Shown piece by piece: positions 25,180 to 34,268 of a stretch of 64,000 nt of DNA (positions within the stretch are counted from its first letter, which is position 1; every line of letters starts with the position of its first letter). The stretch lies in assembly GCF_910593845.1 (NCBI RefSeq), contig NZ_CAJVAS010000002.1:243398-307397 (forward strand). Direction: 5' to 3'. The translations under genes and the position numbers were made by a program. A model generated the notes under the pieces. It did not search any database. It was not told where the DNA came from and saw only the letters and a program-made list of their open reading frames with translations. Source of the DNA: Paenibacillus solanacearum (lineage in GTDB: Bacteria; Bacillota; Bacilli; Paenibacillales; NBRC-103111).

Positions 25180-27102
25180 ATGGAACAAGTCCAAATCAAG
25201 CTGCCTGACCAATCCGTGAAACTACTGGGGAAAGGGGCGACCGTCAGCGATCTGGCCGCGTCCATCAGCATAAGCCTGAAAAAAAATGCCGTCGGAGGCA
25301 AAGTGAACGACGTGCTTGTCGACCTGGATACGCCGCTGGAAGCGGACGCATCGGTGCACATCGTTACGCTGGATTCGCCCGAAGGGCTGCATCTGCTGCG
25401 GCATAGCGCCGCCCATCTGATGGCGCAAGCGCTGAAGCGGATTTACGGCGAAGGCCAAGTTTCACTCGGCGTCGGTCCCGTCATCGCCGACGGCTTTTAT
25501 TACGATATCGATTTGCCTGTCACGCTCTCCCCCGCCGACCTTCCGGCCATTGAGCGCATGATGGTGCAGATCGCGCAGGAAAACTTGCCGATCATGCGAC
25601 AAACGCTGCCCCGAGCGGAAGCCATAAGGCTGTTCGAGCAGATCGGCGACCCGCTGAAGCTGGAGCTGATTCGCGATTTGCCGGAGGATGCCGTCATCTC
25701 CGTTTATCGCCAGGGCGAATTCGTCGATCTGTGCCGCGGCCCTCACCTTCCGTCTACCGGCTGGATCAAGGCGTTCAAGCTGCTGTCGGTCGCCGGCGCT
25801 TACTGGCGCGGGGATGCCAGCAACAAAATGCTGCAGCGCATCTATGGAACGGCGTTTCCGGACGCGCAGCAGCTTGAAGCGCATTTGCATTTGCTGGAGG
25901 AAGCCAAGAAGCGAGATCACCGCAAACTGGGCAAGGAGCTGGAGCTGTTCATGTTCTCCGAGGAAGCGCCCGGCATGCCGTTCTATTTGCCGAAAGGCGC
26001 GCGGCTGCGCAGCGAGCTGGAGGACTACGAGCGGAAGCTTCAGCAGCAGCGAGGGTATCAAGAGGTGCGCACACCGCTGCTGATGAACCGGCAGCTATGG
26101 GAGCGGTCGGGGCACTACGATCATTACCGCGATAACATGTACTTCAGTGAGGTCGACGGGGTCGCATATGCGCTGAAGCCGATGAACTGTCCCGGCCACA
26201 TGCTGATCTACGGAAGCAAGCTGCGCTCGTACCGCGATCTGCCGATTCGCATGGCGGAGAACGGGCAGGTTCACCGCCACGAGCTGTCGGGCGCACTGAA
26301 CGGCATGATGCGCGTCCGTACGTTCACACAGGACGACACGCACATTTTTTGCCGCCCCGACCAAATCGAAGCGGAAATTGTCGGCATCATCGAATTAATT
26401 CGCGAAATGTACGCGACATTCGGCTTCTCGTACAGCATGGAGCTGTCGACAAGGCCGGATGATTCCATGGGCTCGGATGAACTGTGGGAGCAGGCCGAAG
26501 GCGCTTTGACATCGGTGCTGGAATCGCTGAAGCTCCCCTATCGGCTGAACGAAGGCGACGGCGCGTTTTACGGACCGAAAATCGACTTCCACATTCAGGA
26601 CTCGCTGAAGCGGAGCTGGCAGTGCGCAACGATTCAGCTGGACTTCCAGTTCCCGGAAAAATTCGATTTGACGTATGTGAGCGAATCGAACCAGAAGCTG
26701 CGCCCCGTCGTCATCCACCGGGCCGTGTACGGCTCCATCGACCGGTTCATCGGGATGATTACGGAGCACTACGGCGGCGCCTTCCCGCTCTGGCTCGCTC
26801 CGACGCAGGCCGTCGTTCTGCCGATCGCCGCTGCGCATATCGAGTACGCCAAGCAGGTCGAGTCGGAGCTGCTGACCGCGGGAATCCGGGCCGAGCTGGA
26901 CGACCGGGGCGAGAAGATCGGCTATAAAATCCGCGAGGCGCAGCTGCAAAAAATTCCGTACATGCTCGTCATCGGCGATCAGGAGCTGCAGTCCGGTTCC
27001 GTGTCCGTGCGCAGCCGCAGCGAAGGCGATCTCGGCGTACTGGAGCTGTCGTCGCTCATGCAAAGGTTCCGCGGAGAAGCTGCCGCGAAAAAGCCGCAAT
27101 AA
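25180..27102 (+). CDS. thrS: Threonyl-tRNA synthetase
   Basis: A 640-aa class II synthetase that charges tRNA-Thr. The domain order is normal: TGS domain (about 1-62), second additional (editing) domain with HSAAHLMAQ, catalytic core with motif 1 (LLMNRQLWERSGHY), zinc-site Cys in PMNCPGHM, motif 2 (RMAENGQVHRHELSGALNGM) and motif 3 (HRAVYGSIDRF), and a C-terminal anticodon-binding domain (about 535-630). CGAGGAGTG precedes the ATG. Two tandem T-boxes control it. Bacillus has two ThrRS genes and the inducible thrZ also has tandem T-boxes, so this might be the inducible paralogue. Confidence 0.97.
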   Translation: MEQVQIKLPDQSVKLLGKGATVSDLAASISISLKKNAVGGKVNDVLVDLDTPLEADASVHIVTLDSPEGLHLLRHSAAHLMAQALKRIYGEGQVSLGVGPVIADGFYYDIDLPVTLSPADLPAIERMMVQIAQENLPIMRQTLPRAEAIRLFEQIGDPLKLELIRDLPEDAVISVYRQGEFVDLCRGPHLPSTGWIKAFKLLSVAGAYWRGDASNKMLQRIYGTAFPDAQQLEAHLHLLEEAKKRDHRKLGKELELFMFSEEAPGMPFYLPKGARLRSELEDYERKLQQQRGYQEVRTPLLMNRQLWERSGHYDHYRDNMYFSEVDGVAYALKPMNCPGHMLIYGSKLRSYRDLPIRMAENGQVHRHELSGALNGMMRVRTFTQDDTHIFCRPDQIEAEIVGIIELIREMYATFGFSYSMELSTRPDDSMGSDELWEQAEGALTSVLESLKLPYRLNEGDGAFYGPKIDFHIQDSLKRSWQCATIQLDFQFPEKFDLTYVSESNQKLRPVVIHRAVYGSIDRFIGMITEHYGGAFPLWLAPTQAVVLPIAAAHIEYAKQVESELLTAGIRAELDDRGEKIGYKIREAQLQKIPYMLVIGDQELQSGSVSVRSRSEGDLGVLELSSLMQRFRGEAAAKKPQ

Positions 27103-27195
27103 AATTAGGATGGAGGGCGCGAATTGCCATAGTAATGTAAAAATTGCCTGATATACTGGAGATACATGATCTCTTATTCGATAAGGCGGTGCTAC

Positions 27196-28095
27196 ATGAG
27201 GTTGCGCTCTTCATCCAAACGCTGGTTAATGATTATAACCGCCGCCGCGGTTTTCGCCGGAGGCACGGCGCTGCAAAGCCGGCTTCGGGGAACTTCGGCC
27301 GCGTCCGCCGCTGCGGACATGGCCGAAGAAACCGGCGAAGCGATTTATATGCAGCATTGCTTAGCTTGCCACGCAGCGGATGGACAAGGCAGCGGCAAAT
27401 ATCCCGCGCTGGTCGGGGACAAAGCCAAAAAAGGCAGGCTGGCGAACTACGACAAGGCATACGCCTATATTAGCCGCAACATGCCGGGAGACAATCCCGG
27501 CTCCATGCGGGAGGAGGAATACAAGGCCGTCACGAAATACGTGCTGGGCCTGAACGGGATTCCGACCGACTTCAGCGACATTGCCGGCCATTGGGCAGCC
27601 AAGGAGATTACCGCGTTGCAGGACCTTCGCTTCATCGACGGTTATACGGAAAACGGGAAGCTGCTGTTCAAGCCGGATCAAGCCATTACGCGCGCGGAAT
27701 TTATTCGTTATTTCGCGAAGGCAAAGGAATGGTTCCTCACGAACAGCACGGAATCCGATTTGACCGACCTGCCGAAAAATGCGGATCGTGCCTACATCTT
27801 GACTGCGATCGAATACGGCGTCATCGAAGGCTACCCGGATCACACGTTCAAGCCGAGGGGGACGCTCACCCGCGCGGAAATATCGGCGATCCTCGCCCGC
27901 AGTGAAATGCTGCAAGCGTCCGGTCCGGCCGGCTTCCGCGACGTCAGTCCCGGCTTCTGGGCGGCGGACGTCATCGCCGCCGTGCAGGAATCCGGGCTGT
28001 TCGGCGGCTACGAAGACGGAACGTTCGCTCCCGACCGCAAAATGACGCGCGCCGAAGCCGTGGCCGTTATTTACCGGCTGCTCAACCCGCAATAA
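27196..28095 (+). CDS. Secreted c-type cytochrome with three SLH domains
   Basis: A 299-aa exported fusion. After a signal peptide (SSSKRWLMIITAAAVFAGG) comes a small cytochrome c domain with the heme motif CLACH and a candidate axial Met in SRNMPGDN about 37 residues later. Three S-layer homology motifs follow, beginning FSDIAGHWA, LTDLPKNADRAY and FRDVSPGFWA, each with an ITRAE/LTRAE/MTRAE core. SLH domains bind pyruvylated cell-wall polymer, so the heme would be held at the cell surface. The ATG at 27196 follows AAGGCGG by 6 nt; an ATG 30 nt upstream is the alternative. No oxidase or heme-maturation gene is adjacent. Confidence 0.88.
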   Translation: MRLRSSSKRWLMIITAAAVFAGGTALQSRLRGTSAASAAADMAEETGEAIYMQHCLACHAADGQGSGKYPALVGDKAKKGRLANYDKAYAYISRNMPGDNPGSMREEEYKAVTKYVLGLNGIPTDFSDIAGHWAAKEITALQDLRFIDGYTENGKLLFKPDQAITRAEFIRYFAKAKEWFLTNSTESDLTDLPKNADRAYILTAIEYGVIEGYPDHTFKPRGTLTRAEISAILARSEMLQASGPAGFRDVSPGFWAADVIAAVQESGLFGGYEDGTFAPDRKMTRAEAVAVIYRLLNPQ

Positions 28096-28143
28096 GCCGG
28101 CCTCTCTTCGCCTTCGCTCGCTCTTATGGTATAATGCGTTAGC

Positions 28144-28335
28144 TTGCATCCGGACTGCCGGCGGGTACAGGCGGCGGTTATGCCCCGCAATATCCCGTCC
28201 GTCCGCGTCGTCGAGAAAAACGGACTGCGACTGGAAGGGCTCGCCAAGCGATATTTGCAAATAAACGGCGTATGGGAAGATCATGCCATATACGCCATCA
28301 CAGCCGAAGAGTGGCCGGAGCGGGAGCAAGGCTGA
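28144..28335 (+). pseudogene. Remnant of a RimJ/RimL-type GNAT acetyltransferase
   Basis: Only the last quarter of the enzyme remains (63 codons from a TTG). RVQAAVMPRNIPSVRVVEKN and the following GLRLEGLAKRYLQINGVWED match the C-terminal part of ribosomal-protein/general GNAT N-acetyltransferases. The acetyl-CoA-binding core that should precede it is absent, and the sequence directly upstream belongs to the end of the cytochrome gene and a TATAAT-containing spacer. It is most likely a deletion remnant. Confidence 0.75.
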
Positions 28336-28480
28336 AGCCTCCGGGCAGCGTCAAAGCGGGCGGTGCGGGGAAATACTTCGAAAGCGCAGACGCAAGGCTG
28401 TAATGAAGAAAAGCCTCTGATCGAAGCCTTGTCGACGAAGATACATTCGTGACCCCGATGAAGCTTTTCTGAACATAATC

Positions 28481-28528
28481 AAAAAGCTGCCGATAGCGAT
28501 ATTCAGATCGCTATCGGCAGCTTTTTTT
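28481..28528. terminator. Strong bidirectional terminator
   Basis: AAAGCTGCCGATAGCGAT (from 28483) pairs fully with ATCGCTATCGGCAGCTTT around the loop ATTCAG, with A on the left and seven T on the right. It separates the acetyltransferase remnant from the convergent MFS gene. The ~140 nt before it show no gene. Confidence 0.9.
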
Positions 28529-28603
28529 GTAGTTGAGCCCTGATTATGGGGTAGCGGGTCCAAAGGCAGCGGTGCTTTGGATGCCGGACTTGACCACCCG
28601 CGC

Positions 28604-29785
28604 TTATACAGCGGGATGACTTGCCTTACGCATATCTTCCCGGTCGACCGCGATGAACCGCGCGAGCAAATAGATCGCGCCGACCGACAAGGCCGCGCCG
28701 ATCAGGAACGGCATGCTTTGGCTGTAGTCGTATATGCCGGCGCCGAGCAGCGGCCCGGTAATGCGTCCGAGACTGTCCATGGAGGAGCTCAGGCCGGAAG
28801 CGACGCCCTGCCCGACCTTCGTCTTTTGCGTAATGAGCGAGGTGACGCATGGACGAATCAATGCGTTGCCGGCGGCAAATACGCTCAAATAGATCGATGC
28901 AGTCAGCAGATTACTGGAGAACAGGATCAGCACAAAGCCGATCGCCGACAGCACAAGTCCGATGCCGATGACGCGGGCTTCCTGCCCTTTCTTGATCAGC
29001 CGGCGCACGACGCCTCCTTGAATCAAAGCGCCGACGACGCCGCTGACCGCGAACATGATGCCGAGCTGGGTCGCATCAGCCCCGATCTTGTCTCCTTCGA
29101 AGAGCAGCAGCGTCGCTTCCAGTCCCGCGAGCGAGAACGAGACGAAGAACGACAGCACGTACAAATATTTGAGCGAGCCGACAAAGGCGGCCCAGCGCGA
29201 AACTTTCGCTTCCTTCGGCAAACGGCGCTTTTCCGGCGTAAGCGATTCCGGCAGCATGAACAGCGCGAACACGAAGGTAGCCAGCGCCAATGCCGATGAG
29301 ACGAAGAACGGCACTTCGGTGCCGAAATGGCTGAGCAGACCGCCTACGGCCGGTCCGAAGATGAAGCCGAGTCCGATCGACATCCCGACCAGCCCCATTC
29401 CCTTCGTCCGGTTTTCTTCCGACGTAATGTCGGCAACGTATGCTACGGCGCATGCCGTTGCCGCTCCCGAGAACAGACCGCCCAGAATCCGCGATACGTA
29501 CATCAGCAGCAGATTGTCTCCGGCGATGCCGAATACAAAGAAGCTGACGCTGAAGCCGAGCGTTCCGATCATGATGAGCGGCCGGCGGCCGATGCGGTCC
29601 GACAACGCGCCCCATATCGGCGACATCAGGAACGACGCCAGCGAATAAACCGACAGCAGCATGCCGAGATGGAAGCTGTCGCGGCCCGATCCGGTTACCG
29701 CGTCAGGCAGAACGGGAATAATGATGCCGAAGCCGATAAATATCGTCATCAGCAGTACCATGATGATGGCAAGCTGTTTTTTCAT
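28604..29785 (-). CDS. MFS multidrug/antibiotic exporter (Bmr/TetA-like)
   Basis: A 393-aa 12-TM major facilitator. The cytoplasmic loop between TM2 and TM3 reads GALSDRIGRRPL (motif A), motif B/C appear as YVSRILGGLFSGA and IGLGFIFGPAVGG, and the second half repeats the fold. This pattern is that of the DHA1 drug:H+ antiporters. Substrate unknown. Transcribed alone; a strong terminator follows 75 nt after the stop. Confidence 0.88.
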   Translation of the reverse strand: MKKQLAIIMVLLMTIFIGFGIIIPVLPDAVTGSGRDSFHLGMLLSVYSLASFLMSPIWGALSDRIGRRPLIMIGTLGFSVSFFVFGIAGDNLLLMYVSRILGGLFSGAATACAVAYVADITSEENRTKGMGLVGMSIGLGFIFGPAVGGLLSHFGTEVPFFVSSALALATFVFALFMLPESLTPEKRRLPKEAKVSRWAAFVGSLKYLYVLSFFVSFSLAGLEATLLLFEGDKIGADATQLGIMFAVSGVVGALIQGGVVRRLIKKGQEARVIGIGLVLSAIGFVLILFSSNLLTASIYLSVFAAGNALIRPCVTSLITQKTKVGQGVASGLSSSMDSLGRITGPLLGAGIYDYSQSMPFLIGAALSVGAIYLLARFIAVDREDMRKASHPAV

Positions 29786-30024
29786 ATGTATGAGGTCCTC
29801 CTGGTCTTATGGCGAGTCCGTCCTGCACAAGCATGTCCGCTAGTGCAAGACCCTTCTTATCGTACCACAACTTTTTTCCTGATGGAAACGGCCGCCAGTG
29901 AACTGTTGCAAAATGGACACACTAGACTTAAAATCCGCTTGCATCCGTGTCACTTTTTGTTATACTCAATTTTGTTTGATTTTTATAATCAAACGCCATA
30001 TTACGACATAAATGAAGGGTAGGG

Positions 30025-31500
30025 ATGACCGTGGATCAAACGAAAACGCCCCTGTTTACCGCGCTGAAGGAACACGCGGCACGCAATCCGGTGCAGTTTC
30101 ATATTCCTGGACATAAGAAAGGAGTCGGGATGGACCCGGAGTTCAGGGAGTTTATCGGAGATAACGCGCTCTCCATCGACCTGATCAATATAGCGCCGCT
30201 CGACGACCTCCATCAGCCGACCGGCGTCATCGAGCAATCCCAGCAGCTGGCGGCCAAAGCTTTCGGCGCCGACCATACGTTTTTTTCCGTACAAGGGACA
30301 AGCGGTGCGATCATGACGATGATTTTGACCGTATGCTCCCAGGGCGATAAAATCATCGTGCCGCGCAACGTACATAAATCGGTCATGTCCGCAATCATCT
30401 TCGCCGGCGCGAAGCCCGTCTTTCTGAAGCCGGTGCGCGACGAAAATCTGGGGATCGATCACGGCGTGACGACAAGCTCCGTGCGCCGGGCGCTCGAACG
30501 CCATCCGGACGCCAAAGCAGTGCTGGTCATTAACCCGACGTACTACGGGGTATGCGCCAATCTGCAGGAAATCGTCGAGATTGTGCACAGCTACGACATT
30601 CCTGTGCTGGTCGATGAAGCGCACGGCGTGCTGATTCATTTCAGCGACAAGCTGCCGATGTCGGCGATGGCTGCCGGGGCCGATATGGCCGCAACGAGCG
30701 TTCACAAGCTCGGCGGCTCCATGACGCAAAGCTCGGTGCTGAACATTCGCGGCCGCCGGGTCAATGTACAGCGGGCAAAAACGATTATCAGCATGCTGAC
30801 GACTACGTCGACTTCCTATATATTGCTCGCATCGCTCGACTGCGCGCGCCGCAATTTGGCCATCAACGGCAGCGGTATGGCAGAACGCGCCATCGAGCTT
30901 GCCAACTACGCCCGGTCGGAAATCAACCGGATGTCCGGGCTGGAATGCTTCGGCGAAGATATTCTCGGCACGGAAGCGACATTCGATTTCGATCCGACCA
31001 AGGTGAACATTCATGTGCGTCACCTCGGCATCACCGGATACGATGCGGAAAACTGGCTGCGAGAGCATTTCAATATCGAGGTGGAGCTCAGCGACATGTA
31101 CAACATCCTCTGCCTCGTGACGCCAGGCGATACGCGGGATAATATCGACACGCTGCTTGTCGCGCTGCGCCGCCTGTCGGAGGAAAACTACAATGTGCGC
31201 ACCGCCAACGAGCTGGTGATCAAAATTCCGAAAATTCCGCAGCTGACGTTAACGCCGCGCGATGCCTTCTATGGCGATACGGAAACGATCCCGTTCAAGG
31301 AATCCGCCGACCGGATCATCGCCGAGTTTATTTATGTATACCCGCCGGGAATTCCGATCCTGCTGCCCGGCGAAGTCATTTCCCAAGATTTGATCGATTA
31401 CATCACGGAGCATATCGAAGTGGGACTGCCTGTCAAGGGACCGGAGGACCGCAGTATCGAGTATGTGAAGGTGATCGTGGAAACGCCGGCTATTTTTTAA
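30025..31500 (+). CDS. speA: Arginine decarboxylase (Orn/Lys/Arg decarboxylase class I fold)
   Basis: A 491-aa PLP enzyme whose sequence closely follows Bacillus SpeA (490 aa), which converts arginine to agmatine for polyamine synthesis. Motifs: QFHIPGHKKG (24-33), FFSVQGTSGA, the PLP aspartate in LVDEAHG (about 197), and the PLP lysine K228 in SVHKLGGS. The C-terminal segment has YPPGIPILLPGE. Lysine decarboxylase activity is an alternative within this family. The ATG has AAGGG upstream; a GTG six bases later is possible. No speB or speE is adjacent. Confidence 0.92.
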   Translation: MTVDQTKTPLFTALKEHAARNPVQFHIPGHKKGVGMDPEFREFIGDNALSIDLINIAPLDDLHQPTGVIEQSQQLAAKAFGADHTFFSVQGTSGAIMTMILTVCSQGDKIIVPRNVHKSVMSAIIFAGAKPVFLKPVRDENLGIDHGVTTSSVRRALERHPDAKAVLVINPTYYGVCANLQEIVEIVHSYDIPVLVDEAHGVLIHFSDKLPMSAMAAGADMAATSVHKLGGSMTQSSVLNIRGRRVNVQRAKTIISMLTTTSTSYILLASLDCARRNLAINGSGMAERAIELANYARSEINRMSGLECFGEDILGTEATFDFDPTKVNIHVRHLGITGYDAENWLREHFNIEVELSDMYNILCLVTPGDTRDNIDTLLVALRRLSEENYNVRTANELVIKIPKIPQLTLTPRDAFYGDTETIPFKESADRIIAEFIYVYPPGIPILLPGEVISQDLIDYITEHIEVGLPVKGPEDRSIEYVKVIVETPAIF

Positions 31501-31518
31501 CGATACCGGCCAAAGTCA

Positions 31519-31546
31519 AAAAGCCTGGCGCAGTCGCCAGGCTTTT
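31519..31546 (+). terminator. speA terminator
   Basis: AAAAGCCTGGCG and CGCCAGGCTTTT pair perfectly around CAGT, 19 nt after the speA stop. Confidence 0.85.
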
Positions 31547-31669
31547 CGTTTTGCTGAGGTGCTCGCGATCCGAATTCAAACCCATTTCCCCGCTTCCCGT
31601 CTGCGGCTTGGTCAGCCCTTGTTCCGATCGATCGGCTGGATTCCGGTCATTGGCATCCGGTCCGGCATC

Positions 31670-32512
31670 TTATTGCGTGCGGATCTCGCTGCGCCGCCGC
31701 GCTTCCCACCAGGCGATCGCGTCCGCCACGGCGTGATCCTGATGATGCTTGCAGCAATGAACTGCCGCGCCGAGCAGCTCCGGATGGGCGTTCGCTACGG
31801 CAACGCCGACGCCTGCACGGCGGATCATCTCCAGGTCATTCAGATGGTCGCCCATGGCCAGACAGCAGTCCCGGGATATGCCGAGCTGCTGCATCAAGCG
31901 CTCCAGGGCATGGCCTTTGGAAGCGCCGGTTGACAACAGCTCGATATATTTGTCGTCCGAACGCACCCACAGCACATCCGCATTTCCCGTCAGTTCCTCG
32001 ACGGCGGCCGCTACTTCGTCGATCCGCGCGGGCTCCCACGCAAACAGTACCTTGATCCAAGGCTGAGCTACAAGCCCCGGCCGGTCCGCTTTTTGAAACG
32101 GCATGCTTTCGATTTGCTGGTGCTGCGCCGTCATCTCATTCTCCTGCGCGATCGTCGGATATTCTTTCGCTGCCTCATATATTTCGACGCCAATTCCCGG
32201 AAAGCGGCGAACAGTCCGCTCTACGACTTCGAGCGCGCTCTCGGGCAAAGCTCGGGTCCACGTCCGCTCGTTCCGGTCAAAATCATAAATGACGGCGCCA
32301 TTATATAATATTGCCGGCACGCCAACCGGAAGCTGCTCTACGTAAGAACGGGCGGAGGCGGCAATCCGTCCCGTAGCGATCGTAAACAAGCCGCCCTGCG
32401 CAACGAAACGCGCGATCGCCTCCCGATTTTCTGGACTGATCTTCTTATCGCGATCGAGCAGCGTCCCGTCCATATCTGTTACGAGCAAACAGCCTTCAAA
32501 AATTCGATCCAT
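31670..32512 (-). CDS. Cof-type HAD-family phosphatase
   Basis: A 280-aa HAD-superfamily hydrolase. Motif I is VTDMDGTLLD with nucleophile Asp, motif II Thr lies in TIATGR, motif III Lys in GASKGHAL, and motif IV is MGDHLNDLEM. The large C2-type cap between about residues 85 and 190 marks the Cof/YidA group, which dephosphorylates sugar phosphates, FMN or similar. The ATG at 32512 gives a proper distance from AGAAGGGG; the ATG at 32521 is nearly on top of it. Confidence 0.88.
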   Translation of the reverse strand: MDRIFEGCLLVTDMDGTLLDRDKKISPENREAIARFVAQGGLFTIATGRIAASARSYVEQLPVGVPAILYNGAVIYDFDRNERTWTRALPESALEVVERTVRRFPGIGVEIYEAAKEYPTIAQENEMTAQHQQIESMPFQKADRPGLVAQPWIKVLFAWEPARIDEVAAAVEELTGNADVLWVRSDDKYIELLSTGASKGHALERLMQQLGISRDCCLAMGDHLNDLEMIRRAGVGVAVANAHPELLGAAVHCCKHHQDHAVADAIAWWEARRRSEIRTQ

Positions 32513-32643
32513 GCGTTTCATGTCCCCTTCTTTTTTCAATAAGAGCAAATATTGTATTTCCAAATTCTTAATGCTATGATGGTTTTGGTGCTCGCACCGG
32601 ACTTTCCCCTTTTCCAGTCTATAAGCAGGCAGGTGCAAACGTC

Positions 32644-33063
32644 ATGGCGCAAAGCGCATATATCAAATTTGTAGAGGGATCCGCCGTACCGTCACTCACA
32701 CTCGAGGAACTGAAAAACCAGCTTCTCCATTACAAGGAACAGCTCGCGCTCACCGGCCGGCAGCTCGGTTGGGAATATGATGACGCCGGGTTCCCCTATT
32801 CGATCGAATCGAAACCCGGGGCTGAAGGTTTATGGTTTTATTTAAAAGGCAAATACCCGCAATACAAATATATCGTGATGGGGGTAGGCACCGAGACGAA
32901 CAACGAAACCGAGCGCCACTTCGTGCAGGTCGTTCTTCCCGATGATGCCACGGTCGGAGACAAGAGCAAGGGCAACGAATATTGCAAATATTTGGGCAAG
33001 CTGTGGAAGGCCGAGCTTCATTTATTTAACGGACGCATCATGTATTTCAATCCGCGCAAATAG
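32644..33063 (+). CDS. DUF1885-like small conserved protein
   Basis: A 139-aa cytoplasmic protein. GRQLGWEYDDAGFPYSIE, YKYIVMGVG, VVLPDDATVGDKSKGNEYCK and ELHLFNGRIMYF resemble the DUF1885 proteins of Bacilli, known only structurally. Function unknown. It is divergent from the HAD gene. An 8-bp inverted repeat (33076-33083/33118-33125) lies shortly after the stop, without a T-tract. Confidence 0.65.
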   Translation: MAQSAYIKFVEGSAVPSLTLEELKNQLLHYKEQLALTGRQLGWEYDDAGFPYSIESKPGAEGLWFYLKGKYPQYKYIVMGVGTETNNETERHFVQVVLPDDATVGDKSKGNEYCKYLGKLWKAELHLFNGRIMYFNPRK

Positions 33064-33225
33064 TTTGGCTATACCACGCCTGGCTGCAGTTGTCATGATA
33101 GGAATCTTCCATTATCACCAGGCGTCGGTTGAAGACGTCGCGATCGCTGTCCGGATGAACCGCGCGCTATCCTCGAATCGGAGGAGCGGGCGGTTTGCTT
33201 CATTGAAAGGTCCGCACGCATAGCG

Positions 33226-33252
33226 AAAAACCCTTCTCATAAAAGAAGGGTT
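33226..33252 (-). terminator. Terminator of the DUF1292 gene
   Basis: AACCCTTCT/AGAAGGGTT around a 6-nt loop is followed on the minus strand by a run of T, 13 nt after the stop codon. Confidence 0.8.
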
Positions 33253-33264
33253 CGACATGCACTA

Positions 33265-33555
33265 TTATTGTTCTTGCTCTTCCACAATCTCGTTGTAGAT
33301 TTGAACAACGCGATTCCATTCTTCTTCGTCTTCGATGCTGGCCAGCATCGCCTCGCCGTCTTCTTCCTCGATGCGGAAAATAACGCCGTCTGCTTCCATA
33401 TCGTTACGGTCCAGCAGCACAGCGTAAGCCTGCTCGCTCACTTCGAAGGTGTATACCATCACCATCTCATGCTCCACACCGTTCTCGTCGGTCACGATAA
33501 AAATATCCTCATCATGATCGTGGTCACATGAAGCATCATGGATGTGATCGCTCAT
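33265..33555 (-). CDS. DUF1292 family protein (YrzB-like)
   Basis: A 96-aa very acidic protein. The N-terminus is His/Asp-rich (DHIHDASCDHDHDED), followed by IFIVTDENGVEHEM and YAVLLDRND, the pattern of the DUF1292/YrzB family. In Bacilli it is usually found beside yrrK and yrrL; here it is alone. The function is unknown. The His/Asp stretch could bind metal, which is only an inference. Confidence 0.82.
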   Translation of the reverse strand: MSDHIHDASCDHDHDEDIFIVTDENGVEHEMVMVYTFEVSEQAYAVLLDRNDMEADGVIFRIEEEDGEAMLASIEDEEEWNRVVQIYNEIVEEQEQ

Positions 33556-33653
33556 GGGAAAACCTCATTTCGTCATAAAATAAATTGCTCCCCGTATCGT
33601 AACATGACCGTGGTACGGAGTCAATGAATGACGAAACGGCTCCCATGCGATGC

Positions 33654-34268
33654 TTACTCGGAACCGATCACTTTTTCGGAGACGACGGTATAGGCGCTGC
33701 TCTCATCCTGCTTAATGGAAAACTTCACGACATACTTGCCCGATTCGTTAAATGTCACATTAAACGGCCATGGGTACCAAAAGCTCTCCCGTTGTCCGTT
33801 GACGACCTTCTCGTGCGTCGCTACTTGTTCGCCTTCAGGCGAGTAAATCGAAATCTGGAACGAATAAATCGGCGTTTGCAAATTATCCACTTGCGCGAAG
33901 ACAGCAAAATCGAGCCTGTCTCCTTTTTTTACGACGCCGAACGGCTGCTTGATCGAATAATCGTTGTCAACTTTCTTGGCAACGAACATATGTACGTTCG
34001 GCTTCTGAATAGAGACCGTCTTTTTGGCGTCATCCCATTTGACCAGCGCTTGTAGAGACTCGGACAGCACGCGAACAGGAAGTACAGCGCTGCCTTTTAC
34101 CAGAAAAGCAGGCGTATCGGCTTCGCCGAACGTCTTCTCTTCATTGTTGACCATCAATTTTGCCTTGGCAAATCCCTCATATTCGCCCCACAACGAGTTC
34201 GCATAAGCTCCTGCTGCCCCAAATAGGGAGAGCGACAGCGCCAATGTCAGCAAACGCGGCACTTTCAT
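33654..34268 (-). CDS. Secreted protein with copper-amine-oxidase-N1-like stalk domain
   Basis: A 204-aa exported protein with a signal peptide (RLLTLALSLSLFGAAGAYA). A stalk-like domain follows, VNNEEKTF to LPVRVLSESLQALVKWDD, the pattern of Cu_amine_oxidN1 domains common in Paenibacillus surface proteins. The C-terminal half (FQISIYSPEGEQVATHEKVV) looks like an immunoglobulin-like beta domain. GGAGG stands 8 nt before the chosen ATG; an earlier ATG adds 6 residues. Likely a cell-wall or extracellular protein; its role is unknown. Confidence 0.75.
   Translation of the reverse strand: MKVPRLLTLALSLSLFGAAGAYANSLWGEYEGFAKAKLMVNNEEKTFGEADTPAFLVKGSAVLPVRVLSESLQALVKWDDAKKTVSIQKPNVHMFVAKKVDNDYSIKQPFGVVKKGDRLDFAVFAQVDNLQTPIYSFQISIYSPEGEQVATHEKVVNGQRESFWYPWPFNVTFNESGKYVVKFSIKQDESSAYTVVSEKVIGSE

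Noticed and set aside
28336..28480. Possible small RNA between the acetyltransferase remnant and the terminator
   Set aside because: Only a partial inverted pattern is present and no promoter could be identified.
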